Source: Gonapodya prolifera JEL478
Lineage: Eukaryota; Monoblepharomycota; Monoblepharidomycetes; Monoblepharidales; Gonapodyaceae
NCBI GenBank assembly: GCA_001574975.1
Contig: KQ965741.1
Coordinates: 434,001-498,000 of the forward strand
DNA: 64,000 nucleotides
Reading direction: 5' to 3'
The notes beneath the pieces were generated by a model. That model ran no database searches. It saw nothing but the letters and a program-made list of their open reading frames with translations, and was not told the origin of the DNA. Positions within the stretch are counted from its first letter, which is position 1; each line of letters begins with the position of its first letter. Positions 1 through 11,006 of this stretch are shown here, in pieces. The translations under genes and the position numbers were made by a program.

Positions 1-971
1 TCGGTCTCGGGCGGACAGTCGCAAGCGTCATCGTGACTGCCGGGTACACCACCAACCCACACCAAACTGCGGTGGACGTGTGGCGAAAAGGCGGACGCAA
101 AGCGGCGGCGAACGGGAGCCTCATGCGGACACATCCGGTTGGACTCATGTGCCTGCACAAAAGTGCAGAAGAGTGCTTTAAGATGGCGGCGGAGCTCAGT
201 TGCGTCACGCATGTGGACCCGCGGTGTGTGCTTGCGTGCTGCATTGGGAGTGCGCTGATACGGGGCCTTGTTCGTGGTGAGGTGTCCACGGAAGAGGGTA
301 TTACGGACACGATTGCGGCGGCGAGGCGGTGGTACAACGATGTTTGGGTTGCTACAATGAAGGAGCGGTATGGTGCTCAAGAGACCGCGCTTGACGGAGA
401 ATTCGCCGTTAAGGATGACGAGATCGATCTGTACGTGTCAGGAACACATGAACTCGTCGACCTGAAGCTCGACGACGGCGCCATGGGCTATGTTCTCAAA
501 TGCCTCTCCACGGGCCTCATTCTCCTCCGCAAAACAATGCGAGCACTGCGTGCAGACGGATCCATGAGATGCCGGATGGACATTTTCCAAACATTGATCA
601 CGGATCTGATCATGGAGGGCGGCGATGCGGATACAAACGGGTGTTTTGCCGGGTCTCTACTGGGCAGTCATCTTGGGTACAAGGCGCTTCCTCCCAAATG
701 GCGGGACGGGCTCAACCACGGCGAATGGCTCTTGAACAAGGCTGAGAGCGTCGCCATTATTCTCGGGGCACGAGATGGGACTTACGACGGACGCGCCGAC
801 AAGGACAATGCCATAGACGGCGCAAAGGGCCTGCTGAGTAAAGATCAAATGGAAGATCGTTGGGCCAGATTCACGGCAAAGGTCTTGGAGGAATCGGGTG
901 TGCTTGCAAAGACTCAACCTAAGTCGGGGATGAGCTCCTTCTTCGGGTTGCTGGGTAAGCGTGCGACTTGA
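1..971 (+). CDS. ADP-ribosylglycohydrolase family protein, 5' partial
   Basis: The frame is open from the left window edge to the stop, so the start and probably earlier exons lie outside. The visible part (over 310 residues) carries two family hallmarks: NGSLMRTHPVGL near the start and GGDADTNGCFAGSLLG in the C-terminal half, the latter holding the Asp-x-Asp-Thr set that binds the metal ions in DraG/ARH enzymes. Family members hydrolyse ADP-ribose from proteins or small molecules; the substrate here cannot be told. No intron is needed within the visible part. It could instead be a short gene starting at the GTG at 33, but the open upstream frame and the missing N-terminal half of the domain argue for truncation by the window. 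Confidence 0.85.
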   Translation, partial: GLGRTVASVIVTAGYTTNPHQTAVDVWRKGGRKAAANGSLMRTHPVGLMCLHKSAEECFKMAAELSCVTHVDPRCVLACCIGSALIRGLVRGEVSTEEGITDTIAAARRWYNDVWVATMKERYGAQETALDGEFAVKDDEIDLYVSGTHELVDLKLDDGAMGYVLKCLSTGLILLRKTMRALRADGSMRCRMDIFQTLITDLIMEGGDADTNGCFAGSLLGSHLGYKALPPKWRDGLNHGEWLLNKAESVAIILGARDGTYDGRADKDNAIDGAKGLLSKDQMEDRWARFTAKVLEESGVLAKTQPKSGMSSFFGLLGKRAT

Positions 972-1501
972 AGTTGCATAGGGCTCGTTGCATGCTGGGT
1001 TGTTTATTGCGACTTGGAGTTGCACATATTGCATGCTGCGGATAGTCTTGTGACTCATGGCTCGTCTTGATTATCATTTATTTTGATCTGATATCCAAGG
1101 ATTTAACTCACTAATTAACTGATGCACACATCAAGTAAAGCACTGTGCGATGAAAGTTGTTGACTGCATGACGTAGAGACAAGCACCTTGAACTATATAT
1201 ATTGATTTTATTTTCGGTTCATTCGAAATGTAGAAACAACGACAAGGTGACCAACGCCTACACTCCCAAATGAGCAAATATACGCACAATCCACGTGCTC
1301 ATTCCACAACCGTCATTTCCACCCGCGAACGTCATCCGCGTGCGCAACTGCATTTGCCGCCGCCTCTCGACTCACGCGTGAGATCGTGCTGCTCTGTTCT
1401 GCTGCGTCTCCACCCAACAGGGAGAGGAGCATACACCCGGTCAGCGAGAGACGTTCGCCTTTGCGCCGACGCTTTCGACGGGCTCGGCTGCACAAGGAGC
1501 C
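972..1501. other. Intergenic region
   Basis: AT-richer stretch after the hydrolase. It holds a TATATATA-like run near 1194-1202 and no supported gene. The last part probably contains the promoter and 5' leader of the zinc-finger gene that follows. Confidence 0.5.
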
Positions 1502-4219
1502 ATGTAAGACTTTACACTGACTTCACTTGACTCGCCAATCTGTCTGGATATGAGCTAACGTCGCCCGCGCGTCCGACAGGACGGAACCAGCGGTGCAACC
1601 CCCGACGGGGCCCGCCGTCGTGCCATCCGCAACAGCCGCGGCAGCTACGACGAGCCCTTCGACTGCAATTGGTGAGCTGGGCATTGCCGGGGTGGTTTTC
1701 GATGGCTGGATGTCCTTAAATGTCCCTGAGGATCGTAAGAGTGGACCAATTCAGGAAGCTCACGCCCGATACCTTTGCCCACTTTCACAGAACCCAATTC
1801 GGATTTTGGTGGTCTCAGTGGAGCGACGGGCCCGGCTGACCTCAACCCGATTGCGTGGACGCCGACCCCCCATACCCATCCCACCACGAGACCTCGCGCG
1901 TGGAGTCCGGAGCCCAGGGAGGGCGCAGGTTTTACGTGCATGTGGGAGGGATGCGGACATGTGTCCAAACTCAAGAAGGAGTTTGTAATACATCTCAAGT
2001 GAGTCGAATACTGGTGCTCCACCGGCACACCTGTTCGCACGACTCGCGGCTCATTCCGTCACTGTTCTGGTGCTTTTCCCAATGCTCTATTCCTCAACCA
2101 TCTCTTGCCGACCATCTCTTCTCCGCAGCTCTCAACACGGCCGCCTCACCGCTCCGTCACAATGGACTCGTCGTAGACGCTGTCTCTGGCGCGGATGCTG
2201 GAACAAGGCAGCTGAATACACGGATCCCAACAGATTTGAGGAGCATCTTAGGGCACACTGCGGATGGAGGCCGTGGACGGTAAGCGGGACAAGTTTTGGG
2301 GGCATGATGTCAGACACCTCAAACCCAGTCGATATCACACCGTTCCGCGCTCTTAGTGCCCCGTTTGCACAGAAACCTTCCACATGCGGTCAGTCTACGA
2401 GACTCATCACTCCAAGGTCCACTCCAAGACAGTAGCTGCCCCGGAGCCTTGGTTCCACGATGTCAACCGCATGCCGGACCACGCCCCGCCCATGACAGGC
2501 GCCAGAGTTGGCACGGGCCTGCTGGACAAGACCAACACGAGGAAGCGGAGGGAGCGAGAGGATGAAGCAGGAAAGACGACTCCGGTGGGGGCGGCGACGC
2601 CCAAGGATTCCGAAAAGGAAGACCTCACCTTCTCCAAGACCCGCCAGCCGCGCCGCCGTGGTGCTGCTGATACTGCCTCAGGGGCCGGAGGGGACGACGA
2701 GGAAGAGGAAGCGGGGGAAGCTCCGGCGGCGCGCCAGCGACGTCGGCGTCGGTTGGACGAAGAGGATGCAGGTGACAAGGCGAAAGCTCAGCCGCGAAAC
2801 CGCCGGAGGAGAGTGGTTGGTGAACTGGAGGAACCGGAAGAGGTCGTCGTCCCGGTTGTCGTTCCGGAGCCTGCCAGAGGGATCCGAAGGCCAAAGGTAT
2901 GTTTTTCTTCGAGCGTTGGCCGGCACTTGGAGCTGAATGATGGTCGCCCCTGCCTCCTTAGCGCAAAGCTGCCGATGTTGTCACGTACAACGAAGCCCAA
3001 CTCGAGCGACGCACGCACGCCACTCTACCACCTCCACCCGCACCACCACCAACGATGATGTTACACTACATGCAGCCTCCTCCAATGCCGAGAGCGGCAG
3101 CCGTGGGAAGAGAGGTGGCCGGCTTGGTGGGAATTGATACCAGGACTGCGGCCGAGGTCGCGGCAGCCAGGAGGCGGACGAGATTAGAGGAAGAGGTGGG
3201 TTTGAGCGAACCGATCACGATATAATGGCGAGTGCTCATCACAAAACCTTGATATTGTTCCTGCACGATATCTTCTATCACCTGTACAATTACGTTAGAA
3301 TGACCTCTTTGCCCTGGTGTCAAATCCCCAAGCCGCCCTTGCCACCAAAATCCGTCGCAGCATCAAATCCTTCAGTGATGCCTCGCGCAAGCTCACTCGA
3401 TACCTCACGTACCTTGATCGATGCCAGTCTGAGCTGCGCTTGCTCGACGCCCGCATTGCATACCTCGGTGTGCGTGGCGGAGACGCCAAAGCGTGCGACG
3501 GAATCACGTCGACGGGGACAAGTCTGGCGGAAGAGACCAGCGAAATGAAGAAGAGGGTGGAAAAGGCGGTGGAGGTGGTCACCAACGTAATTGCTAAGCT
3601 GGAGGAGATGAAGGAAAGGGAACGGAAGGAGGCAGAGGAGTCAGAAGGAGAAGAGGCCGAGGAAGGCGCGGAGGCCGAGGTGGAGGAAAAGGTGGTGAAG
3701 GGTTCAACCGGAGCTACTGTCAAAGAGAAGGGTCGATCTCTGGGCCCGGGAGGCAAAAAGCGCAAGACTGTGTCGCGAGTTGCAGAGGAAATTGACGATG
3801 ACGAAGAAGGTGCTGTTGTCATAGAGTCAGTGGACCATGCGGAGCGGAAAAGATCTGCGAGGGTGGTCGGTTTTCGAGTTAGTACCCCCGTATCAGAAGA
3901 TGGGACAAACGACACGGAAATGGACCGTGATGTGGAAGCGGACCCAGAAGAAGAGACGAACGCGGGTGATGTAGGATCCGCAATTGGTGAGGAAGGTGAG
4001 GGGGAGCTCGACACGGAAACGAACGGTATGAGTGAGGACGGGCGGGGACGACAAAGGGACGGGAATGGGTACGCTTTTTCTGTGGAGGGGGATGAAGGGA
4101 CGGAGGCAGACCTGGAAGGACAGTCTGTGGTGGGTGTAGCAGAGTACAGTACGGATGGCGACGGTGATGGAGACGTCGACGGTAGTGCGATGGACGAGGA
4201 CGAGTCCGAGCATATCTAA
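1502..4219 (+). CDS. C2H2 zinc-finger nuclear protein with acidic coiled-coil tail
   Basis: My model has seven exons: 1502-1503, 1580-1671, 1791-1998, 2129-2279, 2357-2896, 2962-3195 and 3299-4219, giving 715 residues with all phases agreeing. Two fingers of type C-x4-C are assembled across introns (CMWEGC..., CLWRGC...), followed by a C-x2-C finger (CPVC...HH-SKVH). After them come a basic, Arg-rich stretch, a Pro-rich stretch, a helical region (around ARIAYLG) and a long Glu/Asp-rich tail. This layout suggests a DNA-binding chromatin or transcription factor; I do not recognise the orthologue. The ATG seems to be split, with AT before and G after the first intron (1504-1579), because the only nearby contiguous ATG at 1502 runs straight into a stop. 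If that reading is wrong, translation would have to start elsewhere upstream. Confidence 0.75.
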
Positions 4220-4586
4220 CTATATATCCAAACGTGGCTTGTAAGGCCCTGTTAGTCTCGCAAAGTATCTGTATCCGCAGATGACATTTCGAGAATTACT
4301 ATTTGAAATATAGTGGACCTCTTTGAGCATTGTTTTCAATTCTTTGAGCAATTTAAATGCAGTCAATTGGGAGTGTAAATAATTCCATCGGTCCTCAGAC
4401 CCCACAACGATGGATCGCGATTCCAAGCAAGGAAGCGGGAGCGCGCTGGTAAATTGATAATCGCATATGGATCGTGGTCCTCGGCGAAGTGGAGCTCGGA
4501 TCAATGAACGTGATCATACCCACGTTAGAACCGGAGCGGTACACACGATGTGAAACGCGTGTTGATTCATTTGGGCCATTGACTTA
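4220..4586. other. Intergenic region upstream of CFAP251
   Basis: Between two genes on the same strand. It must hold the terminator of the zinc-finger gene and the promoter of the flagellar gene. A TATATA run lies just past the stop (about 4221-4226). No further structure seen. Confidence 0.4.
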
Positions 4587-7500
4587 ATGCAATCTCTTTC
4601 TGCTACCTTGTTTCCGTTCCTTGCTTTCGCAACCGGGGGAAAGAATCTTGTGTGGTCTTTTGGGGTAAGCACGTCCCCGGCGACAGGAGTCAACGATCTT
4701 TCAGATGGGCACAGAAAGGTGTGTGTTAAGCAATCTTTGTGTGGCTCTATTACACTGGCGTGTCTGACGGACACCTGTGTTCACGGGCGACCGACAAGGT
4801 GGTCTTTTATACCGCCGCTCATTCTGGTGTGCTCTTCGACTACGCAAACAACAGGCAATATCTACTTCAAGGACATGTGAGTAACATTGAGTCTCTGTTC
4901 TTTCCGGCAACATGGACAAAACACTGCAAATGACCGGGAGCGAACTTGTCGTTGTAACACTTTTTAACACCAAATCGACTATATTTAAGGCTTCCGCCAT
5001 TTCCGCGTCGGCCTCCTCATCCGACCGTCGCTGGCTCGCTACCGCTGACGCTGGCCCTTCCCCCTTGCTCATTCTTTGGGACACCCTTCCCCACCTCTCT
5101 GCTCCAACCTCATCTAACCTTGCCAACGCTAATTCGGCCTACGCCCTCCCTGTGCGAACATTGTTTGACCCTCACGGAGGGAGAGGCGTCGCTGCCTTAG
5201 AGTTTTCGAGGGACGCCTTGTACCTTTACACGTTGTCGGCAGTGGGCCTGGATCCCTTCACAGAAGCATCACCAAATGTACTGGAATCCGACAAATCGCC
5301 TAAGACCTCTGCTCCCTCCACAACTACTTCACATCAAACTCTGTGCATTTGGGACTGGACAGATCCCTCCCCAAATCCTCTTATCACAGTCACACTTAAA
5401 ACGAGCGATCCGCAAACTGTCCTCCGTGTCTCCCCCGATGACCCGGGTCTTCTGATGACCAACGGCACAAAGGAAGTGTGGTTTTGGACTTGGGATCGGC
5501 AAACTGGCGAAATGGTGCAGAAGATAGGCGAGACAAACGTCGAGTGAATTGAGCTCAACTGCTTTACCACTTCAAATAAGACTGACTCTGCGCCCTTGCA
5601 GCATCTTCCACCGACCACCTCCGATATTTCTCCACTCAACCTTCCTTCCCACAACCCCTTACGCGGTTTCTACAACCGCCTCTGGCGAGCTCGTCCTGTG
5701 GTCCGATCGGCCCGTTGCGGATTTTGCAGCACGCTTACCGAAGGGGAGCAGGGGAGCGGCGAAGTATGTTAAGATTGGCGGGATGGCGAGCGGGACTCAG
5801 GAGAAAGAAAAGGGACCCACAGCAGGAGAGATCGGGATGGACAGTGGGAGCAAGGGTGGTTGCGTTGAAGTGGTGGGAGGAAAGTACATTGTTGTGGGAG
5901 GGACTGATGGAGCAGTCAGAGTTTACGACTTTCAGGTGAGTATTGACTGGGGAACTTGCCCGGTACCAACAGAATTAAAACGCACTCTTCGCAATTTCGA
6001 CCCTCGCTTTGCGTGATGCATCATTGCACGATCGATGCGCCACCAGTTTCGTATCCTTACCTGGTTTGAAAAAATGGCGGCAGGACCCATTATTTCCATG
6101 TCATTTGCCGGACCCGTGGCGGACGGAGAAGAGAATGAAGGTACGGTGAAACGACTACCGCGGAAAAGCACTCAGATGACGATTTGAATTTTACCACGAC
6201 TCTATTTGATCATTGTGGGCTTCGTTTCCAGTCCTCGTACCCCATCTTCAACTACCTCAGTTCGTCGTTCTCACTTCGCGCTCCAAAATTGTTCTCGCAG
6301 CACATTCACTGCGTGCGCTGGAGCCCGCTGCAGCTCCGCTCTCCACGCAAGGCACATGGAAGTCGGGGCAAGTCGTTACTTCCAAGAAGCCAGATCTTCC
6401 CGCGGCAAAGGGCACAGGGGGTGGTGGAAAACTTGTAGATGGAGCGGCTGTTCCGCGGGAGGGACCAGGGCGTGGGAGAGGTGTGCACAAGACGGATGGA
6501 GCCGCACCATCAGGAATCGCCGCGATTGATCCGTCACTTGCTGGACTCGAGACGGACTACTTCGTCAAGGTTTTAGTAGTGGGTCAAATGGGGTCTGTCA
6601 CCGGTGTCGCTACTTCCCCGCGGGCTCGGCTCTTAACCGACGGAACCCGTCCACGGCAACTGGTTGCTGTAGTCGGAATGGGAGGCTGTGTTCAGGTGTT
6701 TGATGCAAGCACACGAGCGCTTCAGCGTTCCCGCATCCTCGAACAGACCACAGAGAAGGTATTTGATGACCAGGAGCGTACAGACAGCGTTTATGGTCCA
6801 ACGAAGAAGAAAAAAGTGATGGTCACGGAGCATTTACCAGCATTATGCGTTGCTTGGTGTCCTGATCGATCGGTGCTCGCCGTGGGACTTGCCAACGGGC
6901 ACTTGAGAATACTTTCAGCAGGAACTCTGGAGGATGTGGCGGACTTCGACGTTGGGAAGGATCCAGTGGAACGAGTACTCTTTTCAGATGATGGAGACAA
7001 CTTAGCGTGCGCCGACGGTGGATGTGCCGTCTCCTACTTTGCATCGCGACATCGTGGCCACAACCCAGCCAACGAAACTGTTGAGCGAAGGGCAGACAAG
7101 GGTACATGGTGCTGGGTTGGCAAGGCGAGGGCACATAGTGGCAAGATTGTTTCTCTCCTGTTCTTGCACAGAGAATCCCCTCAAGATCATCTAATGAAGA
7201 CCGAAAATGAAGCTACAGCAAGCAATCGAGATGAGTGTCCGAGGCTGCTTAGTGTCGCTACAGATAAAAACGTTGCAGAGTATGATTTGAGGTCGAGCTC
7301 GGAGGCAGATGGGCTCCAGATAGAGGTACGCGGGAGGCAGTGCGCCAACGTTGATCCACTGATGGACATTGGCATACTCACAACTTTGCTTTTTGCAGTC
7401 TGTAAGAAAAGTCAGCCAAACTGCGATCCCACTTTGCGCCATCCACGCCCCAGGAAGCAATCTCTTCACACCGTCGACAACGTCCCAGGCCCCTGCTTCG

Positions 7501-8814
7501 GCGCCTGTTGTAACAGACCCGTGGATTCTTTTTGGAACATCTCATTTTAAGTTCCGGATTCACTCGGCGGATTCGTTCATATGTCGAAAAACAGTGCTAG
7601 GCCCAACGTTTGGTGGTCCGATTTGCGAAATGGCTGTGGTTCCGGCAACTGAACCCGGAGGGCCTGGGTCCGAACAATACATTGTTTGGAGATCCAATGA
7701 AAAGCTAGTCGGCTTGATGAAACTTCCTCTGGATGGTAATCCCAACAGGTTCACTGCAATTGTTGCGCATCCTGGTCAGGTGAGTCCCAGAGTGTTGCAT
7801 CTCACCAGTCACATTGTCCAATGTTATATCCATCATTCAGATTGTAAATCTTGTGCTTACCACTGATCCCCCGACCTTGCTCACGGCCGGGGGTCCAGAT
7901 GGTGTGGTGAATCAGTGGACGCTAAACACTGGTGTTCTTGACTCACAAATTGCTCAGGGAGGGGCTGGTTTTGAGCCTTTCTTGCGTATGCTCGATGATC
8001 AAGGAGTAGAGGGACCCGTATTCAAGGAAGTTGAGGACTATTTCTACTTCTCACAACTCCGCGCAGGTGGCGAAGATTACTCCAAAGGGGAGCGACCCAT
8101 ATGTGATACGGTGCCTGTTCAAGAATTGGAAAGTATAATGGCAGCTCTCGGGTACTACCAAACGGTTCAGGAATCGGAGGAGATGAGGAATGAAGTTAAA
8201 ATGGGGAATTTTGAGCTCACAGGAAAGTTGGTAACGGAGGTGGGGCTTGAGGATATAATCAAATGTGAGTTGATACTGAGTCGAGAGCTTCACGTTCATC
8301 CATTTCAAAGTGTTGCTTGTTGTCAGTATTTTTAAACCACCGTCCAGTTGTCGAGGTAACACAATACGAGGTCGAAGCAGCCCTTGAGGCTACTAAAGAG
8401 TTCGACAAATTTGCTGTGGAAAAGAACGGTATATCCGAGTCCGATTCAGGAGATCATAGAGAATCCGACGGAACTGTGGCATTCTTTCGAAGCTCGCTTG
8501 TTCAAATGCTTCAACAGCATGGTAGGATCGTCTCGTGTGATGTAAAACCAGGAGCTAAAACGACCTTTTCAGGCGAGCCAATGCAGCGTGCGGAGTTTGA
8601 TGAACTCGTACATACGCTTCTCTCGTCACAGTCTGGTTTGATACCTCCGAGATTTATGTTGCCTCCACCACTCCCAGGTCAAGAGAGCTTGAACGGCAAC
8701 CTACCAAAACAATCCAGTAGCCCAAAGTATGCCATGCCCTCGACAATAACAGGGCGCGAATTCATTTCTAGTGTTTTGGGGATGCAGTCAGTGGACGATG
8801 AGGGCAATAATTAG
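4587..8814 (+). CDS. CFAP251: Cilia- and flagella-associated protein 251 (WDR66 family)
   Basis: Nine exons (4587-4718, 4799-4876, 4990-5543, 5602-5935, 6047-6140, 6232-7325, 7399-7779, 7841-8264, 8327-8814) give 1192 residues with consistent phases. Family blocks appear in order: LVWSFG, FYTAAHSGVLFDY, LQGH, SDRRWLATADAG, FDPHGGRGVAALEFS, a series of WD40 blades, AGGPDGVVNQWTL, then the C-terminal block VEDYFYFSQLR and FLNHRP typical of this family. Known members belong to the calmodulin- and spoke-associated complex at the base of radial spoke 3 on axonemal doublets and are needed for motility. Its presence implies a flagellated zoospore. The start ATG at 4587 gives a short N-terminus; longer N-terminal extensions known in animals are absent. 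Annotation as CFAP251 is strong; exact splice sites are inferred by eye. Confidence 0.93.
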
Positions 8815-8982
8815 AACTGTACGACTTGACTTTTATTGATTTGCATCTAATTATATCTATGATTGATCTCTCGGTGATCATCTGTGGTTCCCTAAGAAAG
8901 TTGCAGTCAAAAGAACGCCATGATTAATGAAGGGCGGCTGGCTCACCTTATTTTGTGCTCGTCAGTTTGTATCCAAACCCGC

Positions 8983-10802
8983 TTAGCCAAATTCTTCTTC
9001 CACAAAAGCGCTATCACCGAGATCGTCTTGTAGATCACACAACCTTTGTGCCGCAGCGTCCGCTTCCTTCATGGCTTGGTTAAACTCTAGTACTGCTCGC
9101 CGAGAAAACCACATCGCCGATTTGAGATGTCTGTCAACATCTGAGGCTCGTGACCGTGCTGTGTCCAAGCGAGCCTGCTGGGCGTCGCGCTCGGCGTGAA
9201 GGCCCGCCAATACAGTGGCTGCGGCAACAGAATCGTCATCTGGGTCACAAGGTTGATCATCGGACTCCTCATCTTCGGCTGTTTCATCTCTCAGATTTTC
9301 AGCCACCTCATCGTCGGCATCATGTTCAATGGAGTCCTCAGTTTCATCGTGGTAAGCCTCCACGCCACCATCAGTATCACTGTCATGCACTTCTGTCCGT
9401 TTTCGTTTCCTCCTGGGGACTCTAAAAGGGTCCTCCTCACCCGCAATTTCGCTGTCAAGGTCATCCTGAAAAGTGTTCGTACTGTCCTCTGGTCCGATGG
9501 GGGCATGTGGATCAGTTATGTTGGTGGAGGCGCAGCACTCTCGTAACCGTGCGTTATCAAAAGCCAGCCTTGCGTTCTCTTCTCTTAGCGCAGTAATTTC
9601 GGCTCTCATTGTAGCAAGATCGGTCAGAATAGAGGCGTCGCCCGGTGGTTCCACATCCAATCGTCCGAGAACAGTTTCGGAAATATCATTTTCGACTGCC
9701 TCAGGTTGGCCTGCACCAACACAGTGTGAACGCTTAGTTGCCATTTCGAAATAAGCCCACAACTGGCTGTAATACGGTACCTGCTCCTCTTGCAATCGTG
9801 CACGGGGACCTTCTTAAATAGTGGTCGTGCTCATTTCGCCAAATGAGATCATCGATAATTCTGCGGTTGGAAGGCGTGCGACGATGAGGTGGTGCAGAGG
9901 TGTGGCTCTCCGATGAAGATGTTGGAGGAAGCATCCCGATATTTCCAGGGTCAGAATTCGTAGTGTGCTCAACGCTTATTTCGTCCATTTTAGCAACACC
10001 GTCGTCGTTGTCGTCCAGACCGACTCCATGATCTTCAAAGCCCACTGAGAAAACATCGCCTTCTGAGTGAGCACACTCATCCTCAATGCCTTTACCTTCA
10101 CTGGAGCAAGAATGTTGAGGCATTTCCGGCCTTGGTGAGTCCCGATTGGTGCACGTATCCGCACGGCGAAGAGGCCTCAAAATGAAAGGAGTTGCGAATG
10201 GGCGAGTCGGGAGTGTATCTCGTGGTAGAGACGTGCCAACGTTGTTTAGTTCGGGAGTTATCTGATGACTTTTCTTGGTTGTGTCGTGGATGTTCGAGTC
10301 CCCAACCAAATGGAACAGGCCTCCTTCCGGTCCGATGTCGTTTACATCATATTTTTCGTTCCAGCGACGGGATAATTCTTCCGCCCGTTTGCCACGCTCA
10401 GATACGACAGGTCCTGTGACTTCGTCATCACTCTCGTTTGATAACGAACTCAATGAGCTCAGCGGCGACGAGTGAGGTGATTGGTCGGAATTAGAAAAGA
10501 TTTGATTCCTGTTCTCCGTGAATGAGACCGTACTTGGCAGTACCATCTGTTTGGGGTGCTGGGGAGAAGTCCAGACAATGTGAAGTTGATTCGACGTGAC
10601 CACAAGGCCATACCACATGACAGGCACTCACGGTACTTCGACTCTCGATTTTCAGGGGAAAACGTCTGTTTTCGCGATCGATGCTGAGACTGGAAGCATC
10701 CAGGGTTTCATCGTAGAGCCCTCGATCCACTACTTCCAAAGAAGTCGTTGGCCGCATTCGTCCGACCAGCCTAGGCTTTTTCGAAGGAGGTAGCATCGCC
10801 AT
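8983..10802 (-). CDS. Unidentified protein with leucine zipper and acidic segments
   Basis: Model: exons 10802-10632, 10546-9810 and 9766-8983 on the minus strand, 563 residues. The second intron would be only 43 nt with a weak GTCCCC donor, yet phases agree. The N-terminus is basic (PPSKKPRLVGR, possibly a nuclear signal). The middle is Ser/Asp-rich and probably disordered. After SQLWAYFEMATKR comes a coiled coil with leucines at heptad spacing (LATMRAEITALREEN, LAFDNARLREC), an acidic run, a short basic RRKRKR stretch and a final helical region rich in Ala/Arg/Gln. I do not recognise the family. A zipper-bearing nuclear protein is a guess; without a basic region directly before the zipper it is not a standard bZIP. 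It lies just downstream of HSP90 on the same strand. Confidence 0.55.
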
Positions 10803-11006
10803 GGATTCGTCCCCAAGAGAAGTGATGGACTGGATGTCTGCCTGTTACCACAGCCGTGAGAACACCGGCAATCATGAACGAACTAATCAATCAAAAATCA
10901 AGACGATGAAGTGCATATACTCTCAAATGCTACATGTGTGGGGCAACTTTAGGTCAAACCACAGACAACATCCCAAGCTAATGTCAAAGACTCTGTCTAA
11001 ACTCGT

